Source: Panicum virgatum
Taxonomy: Eukaryota > Streptophyta > Magnoliopsida > Poales > Poaceae
Direction: 5' to 3'
Length of the DNA stretch: 64,000 nt
NCBI RefSeq assembly: GCF_016808335.1
Contig: NC_053143.1
Span: 53,351,441 to 53,415,440 of the forward strand
The position numbers and the translations under genes were made by a program. Shown here piece after piece: positions 10,804-20,606 of this stretch. Every line of letters starts with the position of its first letter. Within the stretch, counting starts at the first letter, position 1. Below the pieces are notes generated by a model. It saw nothing but the letters and a program-made list of their open reading frames with translations. It did no database searches and was not told the DNA's origin.

Positions 10804-11641
10804 ACCTTCTGTTTCATTTTAAAAAGCAGGGCAGACCGCCGAGTTTATGGAGTATGTATGCAAATAAAATTATCAGGACTCAACATGGATGCACGTTTGG
10901 CTGCATGCATGTATGAGCATATATTCCTTGCTTATTAGGCTCCAGATAGTGTCAAATCTTATAGACTGCAATAAAATGCATTTGTTAAATCTTGTTTTTT
11001 ATCACCACAAATTCAAAACACCGCAGCCCTTAACCCCCTTCCCCTGCTGCTGCTGCTTTGGTGCGTTCGAAAAAAGCTGCAACGGTGCAACCGAATGGTC
11101 TCTAACGGCACCTCCCTCGACACCGACACCACAATCATGTCCACCGAAAAAAAAATCATTGCCACCATGGCTGCTGACCTCAAGCTCTAGACACCAATTC
11201 CCCTTGTGACCTGGTGTACTCTGCTCTCCGTTGTAACAATAAGCTCTTGATGCCCTTTCATCTCCCCTCGCCCTCCCCTCTGTTGTAACCCTGGGCACTA
11301 CACCGTGCCCACGCAAAATTTTAGCCACCATATGTGTAGGTCCTGCACATGCAACTTTGTTTGAATGGAAGTTCAAGCATGCGTGTGGCCATGGTTGGTT
11401 CATAAGAACCATTTAATTTGAAATAAGTTATTTTTAAAAAAGAATTAGTCAGAAGAGCTGCCGATGATATTAAAAATAAGAATAAGTGAACCTAGACTAG
11501 ACGTTACAACATATGCAAGAGGAACTTCAAAAACTACAACAAGATGGTCCAATATCTATGCCATCTACAAAGCAACTAAAGACATCAGGGGCGGGAGGAC
11601 GCGGCCGGCGGTGGGCGGGTGGATCCGCTGCAGTTTTTTTT
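10804..11641. other. Unassigned, includes the small gene's presumed 3' flank
   Basis: No recognisable domain. A minus-strand ORF of 136 codons (11002-11412) is His/Gly/Gln-rich without motif. A poly-A-like stretch and ATAAAA words follow the small gene. I see nothing else supportable. Confidence 0.25.
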
Positions 11642-11777
11642 ATTATTGACTGAGGCGGGCGCACAACCGCCTCAGAAAAGGGTTCATTTACTGTGACCCT
11701 TGGTCTGAGGGCGGTTGCAAAAACCGCCTTAGTTAATCGATTTTGACCGTCTCAGAAAAGATTTGTGTAATAGTGTG
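11642..11777. mobile_element. Fragment of a CACTA element terminus
   Basis: GAGGCGG...CCGCCTCAG and GGCGGTTGCAAAAACCGCC hairpins are followed by TCTCAGAAAAGATTTGTG and an end TAATAGTG. This is the sub-terminal repeat plus CACTATTACAC terminus style of grass CACTA elements. The other end is not seen. Confidence 0.45.
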
Positions 11778-11801
11778 TCTTGCTGAGGTCGAGATGAATA
11801 T

Positions 11802-12098
11802 CACTACAAGAAATCCTTGGCTTTTTGACGTAAAATCCATTTATGACGCTGGCTTTATGACGTTAATTATGACATAGTTATGTGAATTATGACACTATTT
11901 ATGTGAATTATGACATTAGTTATGTGAATTATGACATCAATTACATGTATGATGATAAAAATGCACAAACTTATGTCATAATTCACGTTTTCTGACATAA
12001 ACTTGTGTCATAATTCACATAACTATGTCATAATTAACGTCATAAAGCCAGCGTCACAAATGGATTTTACGTCAAAAAGCCAAGGATTTCTTGTAGTG
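11802..12098. mobile_element. Complete CACTA-type MITE with 3-bp target duplication
   Basis: The 297-bp element begins CACTACAAGAAATCCTTGGC and ends with the inverse, closing in CTTGTAGTG. The flanking TAT at 11799-11801 and 12099-12101 is an exact 3-bp duplication, as expected of CACTA insertion. Terminal inverted repeats extend about 80 bp, and between them TATGTGAATTATGACAT-like units are iterated. It has no coding capacity and must have moved with a transposase supplied elsewhere. Confidence 0.92.
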
Positions 12099-13026
12099 TA
12101 TTTGCATAACAACACGTCAAACCGATGTGGTTAGGCATATGTTATGTATGCCAATTTGAGTTGAAGAATCGGTGAATGCGCTTCTATACTTATTAAGTGT
12201 CATTTGGCTTGTAAACCTTTACAATTTACAAAAGGCTAAATTGTAGCAGATTTTATTGTTGAGCATCGGGCTGACAATGAGCATGGTAAGATTCTTGAAG
12301 AAGGAAATGACCGATATATGAGTATCGCCCTTACAATTATTTTGCCCAAGATGTTCTGTGTTAAGCATCGTGCAAAGCTCATCAAAAGACTGGGGGGCAT
12401 GTTAAAAATGCAAGCTCATCACCAAAACTTCAAGACCAACCGAATACTTGCCTATACCAAGGTAACAATATTGCTACACTATACTCATTATTTGGATTGA
12501 TTACTCCACGGTCTTTGGCCAAATCCTTGCTATTATTCAACTTTGGATTATAGCAGAATGCATATGCAACCATATATCATTCAATATCCTTCTATATATC
12601 TAAACTGTAGGGAATCACAAAGACCGATTATCACTAATAGTGATCCGGCCAGAATTGTACGTGTTAATGGTAATAGAGGTGAGAAGAACAAAAAACAAGA
12701 AGACAAGTGTTTGCAGCCGAGTTGATGTCCCTCGGGCTTATCTCACACTCAAATGGAGGAGGTTGCAGCGGATGCGTAAGAAAAAATCAATAGAGCAACA
12801 GGTTGAGGTAGTGCCGGCTAGGTCAGCAAATACCAAGCAGGTATGAGAGCCAAACCGAGTGGTTTCATCATCACCTTGAATTAGAGCAAATCATGACCGA
12901 CACATAGTTTCATCGCTCTTAGAAGCAAGATATGGCCGATGTATTGTTCATCATCATCCTTAGTTAATTTTGGTCCAGAATATTATTTTTTGGCATGCAA
13001 GCTTTGTCAAAAAAACAGGAGGCATA
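12099..13026 (+). pseudogene. Decayed Gypsy internal region with a short RNase H-like fragment
   Basis: Near 12232-12290 a frame interrupted by a 1-base shift reads IVADFIVEHRADNEHG, similar to the IKGQALADFLAEH stretch that ends the RT-RNase H connection in Tat-like Gypsy elements. A purine-rich CAAAAAAACAGGAGGCATA run lies directly before the TG of the LTR fragment at 13027, as a polypurine tract would. Everything else is too decayed to read. Identification is tentative. Confidence 0.35.
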
Positions 13027-13232
13027 TGTTGACGACCAAAATTGGCACAATTGTGTAGACTGTCTGACCGATATGCATAAACCGGTCAGATCTGTTTGGG
13101 TGACTTTGTTAAAATGGCAATTTGACTTCAATATTGCGTAGCTCTCGTCGAGATTTGGACTTCGGATGAGAGAGTTATGACTTCGAAAATATCTGATCGA
13201 GACCAGACCAGTTAGACCAGTTGGCACTTGTG
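13027..13232 (+). mobile_element. 5' fragment of an LTR beginning TGTTGACGACC
   Basis: TGTTGACGACCAAAATTGGC directly follows the purine-rich tract, so this looks like the start of the 3' LTR of the Gypsy remnant to its left. It runs about 200 bp and then meets the CACTA-derived pseudogene; the rest is missing. Confidence 0.45.
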
Positions 13233-14261
13233 CCACGCCACAATGCAGCCTATGTTCTCCCCAAGTAACTTCATACCATCCTGTCCAGGTATATCCAACT
13301 CAACCGTACGACCGTAACTCCTCTTAACTATTGTATCAATGGTAACCTTGGCATAGCCTATAGGTAATTGATGATCATGAGTTATGACATCATTCCCAAG
13401 CCAAGCTTGACCAGTTGCCACTTTGTTCTTAAGGATCTTATCTTGGACATATAACTTGTAAGGTGTTGGGTACGTGATTTCATCTACAGGATAAGTGCCA
13501 AGTTCTTCTTCATCAGGAAGCACAGTGCTTCCACAGCTACTACAAATCCTCGTCGGACTCACGAATGCAGGGACAGCTTGATCGGGTGCAGAAGGAAGTC
13601 TGCCCAATTTCTCCTCAAACTCCGCTCGTAACCTGTCACTATGTTGAGTTACTTCCTCAAGCAAAGCCTAAAGCAGGTCATGCCATTGTTATTCTCATTC
13701 GGCCTTTTTCCTCGACCAACTTCCATACGTGTCTTTATCAGCTTGGAAAGAAACAACCCATGGAACCAATCTGGTGCCTCGTGTATGAACTGGGTGCTCT
13801 TTTCTTCGCAAGGCCCGAGTCAGCTCATCATCTCCCTGTCTGGAATAAAAATACCATGTTCAACTACCTAGTGGACCGATTGAATTCGATGCACTAGATC
13901 CTCGACTGAAGGAGTACTGTAACTTTAGGAAACCGTTAGAGTTGTAGGAAGCCCCCCTCGCGAGAAGATGTCTCACAGAGCGAGGATTCCACCCATCTAT
14001 CTATAGCTTAACACCACTCTTGATTAGATGCTCCTGTTGTTTCTCCCGTTCTGATATTTTTCTCAAGTACCCACGAGATACAGTCCTATGAGGATTATCA
14101 TTTTGGGAGGAATTGACCTTATTTTTCTCACTAAGTGCTTGCTGATCCTCGGATAGCTTGAACCTCACAAATTCATCCCAGTACTGCTACTGGTTTGGGA
14201 TGTACTTCCATTCTGGCTCAGTTCCTTTCTGCACATGCCGGCGGTGGCAGGGGAAGGGGGC
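13212..14261 (-). pseudogene. CACTA second-gene (TNP1-like) protein remnant
   Basis: The minus-strand frame 13212-13664 encodes a C-terminal domain (PYKLYVQDKILKNKVATGQA ... VELDIPGQDG ... IVAWHK) that aligns by eye with residues of the second CACTA gene at 37914-39395 (VAYGTAMPTQPGD, MLELDIPGGDG, YILWDKRYIIL). Upstream on the same strand (to 14261) are broken pieces with DELTRALRRKEHP and TRGTRLVPW, matching the ALGNPEHPGRTRG ... VPWKYGF block of that gene, with several stops and shifts. It is a dead fragment of an En/Spm-like second gene, cut at its upstream side by the LTR at 14262. Confidence 0.75.
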
Positions 14262-14881
14262 TGTTGGTGTAGGATACCCTTCGGAGTAATGGAGTATTAC
14301 AACAGCTCGATTCGTCGAGGACGAAGCCTCAAGAAGACAATCACGACCAGTGTAACAGCACGAAAATAAAAGCAAGGGCGTAATTGCTCTGTATTCAATG
14401 TCCCATCACTAGCAGTTATGGTGGGTATTTATAGCCAGCGGCTCAACTACCCATGGGCGTAAAATACCCGTACTGCCCTCCAACTGCCACAATTACAGAA
14501 TATTTCATGGGTTCCCGGGTAATATCACGTTTACAGACAACTAGTGGATTACAGGTGGGCCGCCGCATGGCTCCGTGGCCTTCGTCACTGGACGTCTTCA
14601 ACCGGGACTTTGGGCTCGGCCTTCACCATTCAAGTCCTTCATTACCCTCCCCCCCCCCCCGCTCGGTCACCATTCGCTCTTTGGCCTTCGCTGTCCCCCC
14701 TTCGCCATCGCGCCAGACAGGGGTTGATCCTAAACCCCAGATTCAAAGTCATCGGTCTGGGGACTTCGTCGAGGACACATCGCTCCAGTGCCTCCACCGG
14801 CCAGAGCGCGCACGATAGTCTCGTCCTACATCTTCGGGTCCTAGCGCCTTCGCACCATTGCCGAAGGTGGCTCCCCCAACA
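14262..14881 (-). mobile_element. 620-bp LTR, reverse orientation
   Basis: In plus orientation it starts TGTTGGTGTAGGATACCC and ends GTGGCTCCCCCAACA. The minus-strand reading starts TGTTGGGGGAGCC and has a TATAAATACCCACC promoter motif at about 14420-14430, fixing the orientation. The right flank (complement of CTCGAGGGGCTAC) is polypurine-like on the minus strand, so this could be a 3' LTR. The 5-bp flanks (GGGGC and GTAGC) do not match, so it is not a clean solo LTR. Confidence 0.65.
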
Positions 14882-15240
14882 GTAGCCCCTCGAGGCTTTA
14901 GATGCTCCTTGGAGCATCCGAAGGCTCGACATCCTGGCGTGTGAAACGCTGCCTCAAGTGCCACCCTTCGGGCATGCGAGCGCACGAGGACGACCTGAAT
15001 ACCTGTGGTGTCACAAAGACAAAGAAAAAAGTTGACTTCGCCGCAGGTGAAGTTAGATTATCTTTTTGCATTTTTAGGGAAAGTATTAGAATAATAAAAT
15101 TGAAGAAAAGAGGCAATCAAGATTCCTAATAAAAGACGCTGTTGCCCCATATCAATTCAGATTCCTTCGCGCGGGCCGAAGGCAAAAGCGACGTTTTACC
15201 TCGTTGGCGTGTGCTCCCATGCGCCAGGGGGCGGGAGGTC
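14882..15240. other. Non-coding, probably transposon internal or upstream sequence
   Basis: No ORF with a domain is present. CTTCG/GAAGG words are frequent, as in the neighbouring LTR. The right part acts as the upstream region of the TATA box at 15245. Confidence 0.3.
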
Positions 15241-15280
15241 GGCACTATATAAGCCGACCCCCCCCTGGGGGGGGTTAGAA
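15241..15280 (+). promoter_or_regulatory. TATA box followed by a perfect C8-T-G8 hairpin
   Basis: CTATATAAG occupies 15245-15253. Eight C (15258-15265), one T and eight G (15267-15274) follow at once, so the hairpin sits close to the expected transcription start. The gene it would drive starts at 15471. Confidence 0.55.
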
Positions 15281-15470
15281 CTCACGCTCTAAATACTTCA
15301 TCCCCCCAGCCCCAAGCCCGTCTTCGCTTGTGCTTCCAGAATCCGACAGTTTGCCCGGCGCTTGGGCTTCGGCATTGATTTCTTCTTTGGACACGACGGC
15401 CTCCTCTGAGGACATGGCGCCACGCGAATGAGTCCGATTCCCTCTGACCTGCGTCCTTGGGAAAAGCTAC

Positions 15471-15771
15471 ATGACACAAGCCATGATTGAAGACATGGAG
15501 AGCCGAGGTATCCTCGAGGCTGCCCTCGCGAGGGCTCCTCCAGTCGGGGAGACTGAGGCGAAGCCCCACCCTGACGAGGTCATGGTCTTCCGGGATTTTT
15601 TCATCGCCGGTCTTCGTTTCCCTCTGGACCCGGTGGTGGTGGAGATCTTCAAGCTCTTTGACGTTTATACTCACCAAATGATGCCGACCTCCTTCGTTTG
15701 GCTCAACCTCTACATGTGGTTGACGAAGACCTGCAAAATGAAGCCAACCGCCGCAGGCTTCACTCGGCTTT
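15471..15771 (+). pseudogene. Truncated gene with a 'transposase (putative) gypsy type' domain
   Basis: From the ATG at 15471 about 100 codons run in frame. They include the block VMVFRDFFIAGLRFPLDPVV followed by a hydrophobic region with HQMMPTSFVWLNLYMW, the signature of the plant domain family called gypsy-type transposase (Pfam PF04195, from memory), usually found at the N-terminus of retrotransposon ORFs. The frame runs straight into the LTR beginning at 15772, so the rest of the domain and gene is lost. A TATA box lies about 220 bp upstream. The short upstream ATG at 15414 ends after five codons. Likely part of a Gypsy element older than the type-B insertion. Confidence 0.7.
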
Positions 15772-17350
15772 TGTTGGTGCTCTTTAAGTACCCATTTTAT
15801 CCCTTATTTATCCTTGATAATGGCATGAATTTAATATCAAAATCACTTACCATCCTAACCCCGGCCTAATTATTGGTCATTTTCACATTTGCACATATAT
15901 TTTGGAGGAACTTCGTTTTTGTAGGTTTTTTACCTATTTTGGTGAATGAAATGATGAGGCCCGTGAACGAGCGCTAACACGGAAAAAGACGAAGGCCAAA
16001 GCCCAAAGGAAGGACCAAAGCCCATGTTGATTCGAAGCCCATTCATGCATATCCATCCTCCAAGAGAGCCCAAAGGACCAAGCCCACGAAGATGAGATCA
16101 AGATACTTCGGAATTAAGCAAAGCAAATGAAGATTTAAGGAAGGATTCTCTATCCTATCCTTTCCTCGAAGATATCTCCAAGATAACGACGTCCAAAGGG
16201 GTGCAATCGTGAAGAACATAAACTCTAGAAGATGCGAGGAGTCTACACGTGAAAGATGAGACCAAGGCGGGCCCGAAAGAGGGTAGGCCGGCCGTCCTAG
16301 GCCCATGAGCCGGCCGGCCTAGCCCGTTTCCGAGGCGGTTTAGCCTCCCCTTAGACTAGTGGCCTCCTCGGCTCATGAATAGCTTGCACCTTATTCAACT
16401 TGCGGCATCCATCCACCCAGAACTCGACGAAAACCTAGGGCTAACACCGAAGGAGGCTAACGGCCGCCGTGAGTCTTTGAGGGTACCTAGGAGATGGCTT
16501 AGGCGACCCCTAACCGCCATGGCCTCCCTGCGAGGTTGTGCCATGGTGGAGTTCGGGAGTCATCCCCAACATTCGTCGGGGTATGTACACACACGATGGT
16601 GATATCAATCTACTCTTTATTCTAGTTGTCTTGACTTTGGTCTACTTCAATGCAAGCTTTATTTCTCATATGTGATGCATCCATATGTTCATAGTAAGAT
16701 TAGATCTATTCGTAGTGATTAGTCTATATCTTGCGGATACGTTGAGGTAGAGTGTTTTAGCTAGTTGGTTGATTACCCCGGTGTGGTGACAGCATGGCGG
16801 AGGGAAAAGTTCTAGCGACGACATGATGTGGAATAGGATCGATGGTGAGTACCATGGGAGTCGTTGCACGGCCACCAAGAGGAGGAGCCTTGAGTAAGAG
16901 CACTTGGTGGGCGTTTGGGGTAAAGTTTTGGGAAACCTTAGGCGTCAACATGCACCTCGCACCGGCAACCATGGGAAAGTAGGCTGCTTGTGAGCCGCCT
17001 TTCTGAGAGATAATTCCGTGTACCTTTAGTTGAGATGCAATCTATGTTTTGATCACCTTTTTGACTAGAACCGTACCTAGAGACGATAGGCCCTAGCTCC
17101 TTGGTTGTGTTATCTCATCTACGGTTGTGGGTGTGATGAACACTTATGCTTCATTCATATCTATCAAGTGTTCAGTTTATATGCAATCTATGCTTCATGT
17201 TAGGATAGATACGTTAGATTAGATGGAAAACCTTAGGTAGTTCTTTGTCGATCCACGGATTGATAAACCTATGAGGAGTACTCTAAGGGAAAAGCTATCA
17301 CGATCCGTGCGCTTGCGGTACATAAATTGGGGTGCTAAGAAGCGTCAACA
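15772..17350 (+). mobile_element. 5' LTR of a type-B (non-coding Athila-like) element
   Basis: The 1,579-bp LTR begins TGTTGGTGCTCTTTAAGTAC and ends AAGAAGCGTCAACA. It is the same length as the copy at 54388-55966 and aligns with it throughout. It carries the paired palindromes GGCCGGCCG...GCCGGCCGGCC at 16285-16320. The left flank is the truncated gypsy-type gene. The matching right-hand target duplication was not found, because the right end of the insertion is rearranged. Confidence 0.88.
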
Positions 17351-17377
17351 AGCTTTTCTAGCGCCGTTGCCGGGGAT
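17351..17377 (+). promoter_or_regulatory. Primer-binding site region of the type-B element
   Basis: Eight bases after the LTR comes TAGCGCCGTTGCCGGGGA, one base off the TGGCGCCGTTGCCGGGGA seen in the other copies (42602-42619, 55975-55992). This is the tRNA-Asp-like primer-binding sequence reported for Athila elements. The substitution is in the second base, which would weaken primer pairing. Confidence 0.75.
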
Positions 17378-17838
17378 CGGCAACACGAACCCTAGGGAGA
17401 TCTATCTATCTTTTTGGACTAACCCTAATTTTATTATTGCATATATCCTGTGTTTCTTGTTTGTGTCCATGAATGCAGGTAAAACCCTAGACACAAAGCG
17501 ATTGAGAAGTTCTCAACGTCCGTACTTTGACAAGTCCAATCTCACTCAAGCAAGTTGATGGCTACGTGAAGACCCGCTCTTTAGTGGTAGGTGCTAACTT
17601 TTGTTAGTGGCCCAACATCCGCTATCGAGCCCACACTCAAAACATGTAAAAATGAGAAAGGTGTGTCACCGTGTCAATTTTGGCTAATGTCTCTTGGAGA
17701 TTTCTTTGTCCAAGCCATAGGTGATGAGTCATGCCCCGAAGAAGTCGTGACATCCGATCATCAACATCTTTGGAGAGTCGCTGTTATGACCAAATTTTTC
17801 ACCCATAATTAGAGAGGTACCATGGAGGAAAATTGAAG

Positions 17839-18050
17839 ATTACGAATCTCCATCAAGTATTCTTTCCAATGCATCAAAAATCGTCAATTTCAGACAACGG
17901 TACAAAGAGTTAAGGTAAAATCTTTCAACACTACACATTCTGAAATTCTTCAGGACAGATTGTAGTGCCGGAGTAATACGAGCATAGCACTTTCATCCGG
18001 AGTCCGTTTGGAGTGAATGAGCACTCGTTGAAAAGGGAATTTGATACACA
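17839..18050. repeat. Structured repeat module M1 of the type-B element
   Basis: The module opens with CCATCAAGTATTCTTTCCAA and closes with CGTTGAAAAGGGAATTTGAT, which is nearly its inverse. Between them lies CAGGACAGATTGTAGTGCCG. The equivalent copy at 56482-56690 also has an inner exact inverted pair AGTTATGGT/ACCATAACT. Modules M2 (18426-18485, internally deleted) and M3 (20404-20606) have the same plan. Confidence 0.6.
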
Positions 18051-18425
18051 TTGCAATGGAATGGAAGTTTGGTACATGTTCTGCACTGGATGAAGAGTAA
18101 TTCAATGAAAAAGAGACTGCAGCAAACAATAGAAAAGGCGATGACGATGTAGAAGGAAGATTAGAGAGCCTTGAGCCCCCTATGATCCCGACACCCTGGG
18201 TAATACAAGAACAATGGAGAAGATACATCATTGGAGCCATGCTATTTGCTGGTGGATCAATGGTGATGAACTTGAAGCCTGGGGATACACAACACGATGC
18301 TCAAAGACCACAAGATCAAGGTCATCAACATCTCCGGATCAATTCACAAGAAGGTACTGATTGCATCTAAATTCTGCAAGGCCTCTGAAGAAAGCAACAA
18401 AATATTTTTGGATATTAAGGAGCCC

Positions 18426-18485
18426 CATGAAATTCCGGTTCCAACGAATCAAAAACTAAATCAATCGGAAAGGTAATTTCATAAA
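18426..18485. repeat. Module M2, reduced to its two outer stem arms
   Basis: The left arm CATGAAATTCCGGTTCCAAC is followed after only about 20 bp by GGAAAGGTAATTTCAT. The full-length equivalent at 57220-57414 has about 130 bp more between the arms, including CGGACAGCATGCAGCGC and the inner pair AGTTATGGCC/GGTCATAACT. This copy therefore lost its centre and kept both arms. Confidence 0.6.
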
Positions 18486-18856
18486 CTTTTCAATAGAGCT
18501 ATATTTTGGTATATGTTCTATTCTGTATACAGGGGAAAATCCAAGGCAGGAGCAACATAATGGGAGCAAGATAGAGGAGATAATGATGACGACTACGAGG
18601 AGGAGCTTGGGCAATGCTTTCATCAAGCGTACATGATCAAATTCAGAGGAGAAGAACAAAACAAAGACCCCAAGAACATTGACAAATAAAGACACAAGCG
18701 GTGTACCTTCGACAAATGAAGATGTTGCAAGCAAACCACGATGGATTACAAGAGGTGACATCAAGCTGCATGGAACACCTTCACCTCTTGCATGAAGGAC
18801 CATGGCCTCGCATCAATTTGAAGGTAAGAAAGTCGAGCTCTATGACTTTAAATGAA

Positions 18857-18878
18857 GCGCTTTGAGGGAGGCAACCCG
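18857..18878 (+). promoter_or_regulatory. Conserved GGG-loop-CCC hairpin motif (type B)
   Basis: GCGCTTTGAGGGAGGC followed by AACCCG can fold as a short GGG/CCC hairpin. The same motif, with a better CGGG/CCCG stem, is at 45403-45424 in type A just after the protease ORF and at 57787-57808 in the second type-B copy. Confidence 0.5.
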
Positions 18879-20403
18879 ATCTTTTATTTTATTAATATGA
18901 CCATCTACATTGCACTATTTAATCGGAATATCAAGTAACATTATACCATTGCTCTAACAAAACCACAACTTCATGTTTTTCATACTAAATGTTATTGAGG
19001 GAGCACTTTGTTATTTGATCTTGGGAAACTTGTAGACCTTTTTGTGTGCCTATTAGTGTTTTGAGTCTTTCTCTTTGTGTCTTTTTAGAGAGATTTATGA
19101 AACATTGCACCACCCTTTGATTCTAAACTTGTGGCTAGTTAACTTAGGCTAACTTTTTGTTTTGTTTTAGACCACCTCATCATATCATATCATTTTGTTC
19201 ACCCACCCCGTGTTGCATTGCATACCATATTGTTCGTCTCACCCTTGCATTACATGTTGCATAAATTTTTTTTAAAAAAAACATTGACTAGCCTCGCTTT
19301 TGAGATCCTAAAACCCATAGGAAAACCACTCATAGAGCAATCCTAAAATCATAGGTTACGTTTTTCATTCAAAAAAATCTAACTTTTGTTTCTCTCTAGT
19401 TTTTTTTAAAAACCACCTTAGATAGAATTTCTATACCCAACACTCTCTCCTCAAAATTTTTGTTTTAAGCCAAAAAATATAGGAAACCCATAAACCTACT
19501 TCTAAAACCTTGTTAGCTCGGTTGCTTGGTCCTTTTCGATAAATAACCATTTCATTGACAAAAGTCTCACTTCTTATGAAGTGTCGCGAAGGCTTTTTGT
19601 CACTCTTAGCAATTGTTTCTGAATAAGCTAGTTGCGGAACAACATCGAAAGGTCCTTTCAACCTTGCTAACACTTGTTTTTGCTAACTTTGCATTTGCAC
19701 TTTGCATCCATTCCATTGTTCATGCCCTCATTTTGTTAGCTTGGTCTCAATCTTATTGATGTATGCTTTCCTATCCATGTAATGCTTATCATGATAGCAT
19801 TTACCTTTTGCAATCTTGTGTAAACGTGGTGTTTAAACTTGTTTGCGGATCTCCATCTTTAAGCTCTTTTGACCAAGATAGCAATCCATTTTGTTCTCAT
19901 GTTGCTTTAGGTTGATTTATGAGCTTTGCAATGCACTTTACCTTTCTTGTGTCGTGAAGAATTTTTAACCTTGAAATGAACATCGTGTTTTGACCTCGGT
20001 TATATCTTTATGGCTATATAGAAAATTAAGCAACCTAGTTGTAAACATGGTGTTTAGGACTTGGTGCAAACATTGTCATTGTTTATATATCTTCCTTTCA
20101 TCTGCATTTACACTTGCACACACGTACACTCATTAGATTTCGCTAAGCTAGCTATCCCACAAGTTGAGATTCTAGGGATGGTTGATTTGTTGGCATTTGT
20201 CTCTACTCCCGACCGTCACCCCGTGGGTAGTATGTGCATTTAATTATTTTGCAGGCATGACAAAGCGTTCCCATGAATTCGTGATCAAAGAAGAAATCAA
20301 ATTCGTCAACATCTCCAATGTTCGAGAGCAAGCCCTGCTGTTATCATCAAATTTTGCACATGGACAGAGATATACAAGGAAGAAAAAGTTGATATCCAGA
20401 AGC

Positions 20404-20606
20404 TCCATGAAATTCCCGTTCCAACGCATCCAAGATCAATGAATTTGAAGACCCGTACAAGGAGATATGGCAAGAACATTGGACGTTGCGCGTTCTGAAA
20501 ATTCGTCGGGACAGATTGCAGCGCTGGGATAAAATGGACATAACTCTCTTATTCGGAATCAATTTTGAGCGAATGAGGACTCGTTGGAAAGGAAAATTCG
20601 TGCACT
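20404..20606. repeat. Module M3 of the type-B element
   Basis: CCATGAAATTCCCGTTCCAA at the start and CGTTGGAAAGGAAAATTCGT at the end are imperfect inverses. The centre has CGGGACAGATTGCAGCGCTG, and the inner pair is GAGATATGGC/GACATAACTCTC. An inverted copy is at about 25085-25290. Confidence 0.6.

Noticed and set aside
15767..15771. GCTTT as target duplication of the type-B element
   Set aside because: No matching copy was found on the right side; the 3' side is rearranged, so the duplication is not claimed.
17950..18240. Antisense frames across the repeat modules sharing FPFQRVLI-like peptides
   Set aside because: The modules are similar at DNA level, so any frame would look conserved; stops differ between copies and the inverted-repeat structure explains the similarity better.
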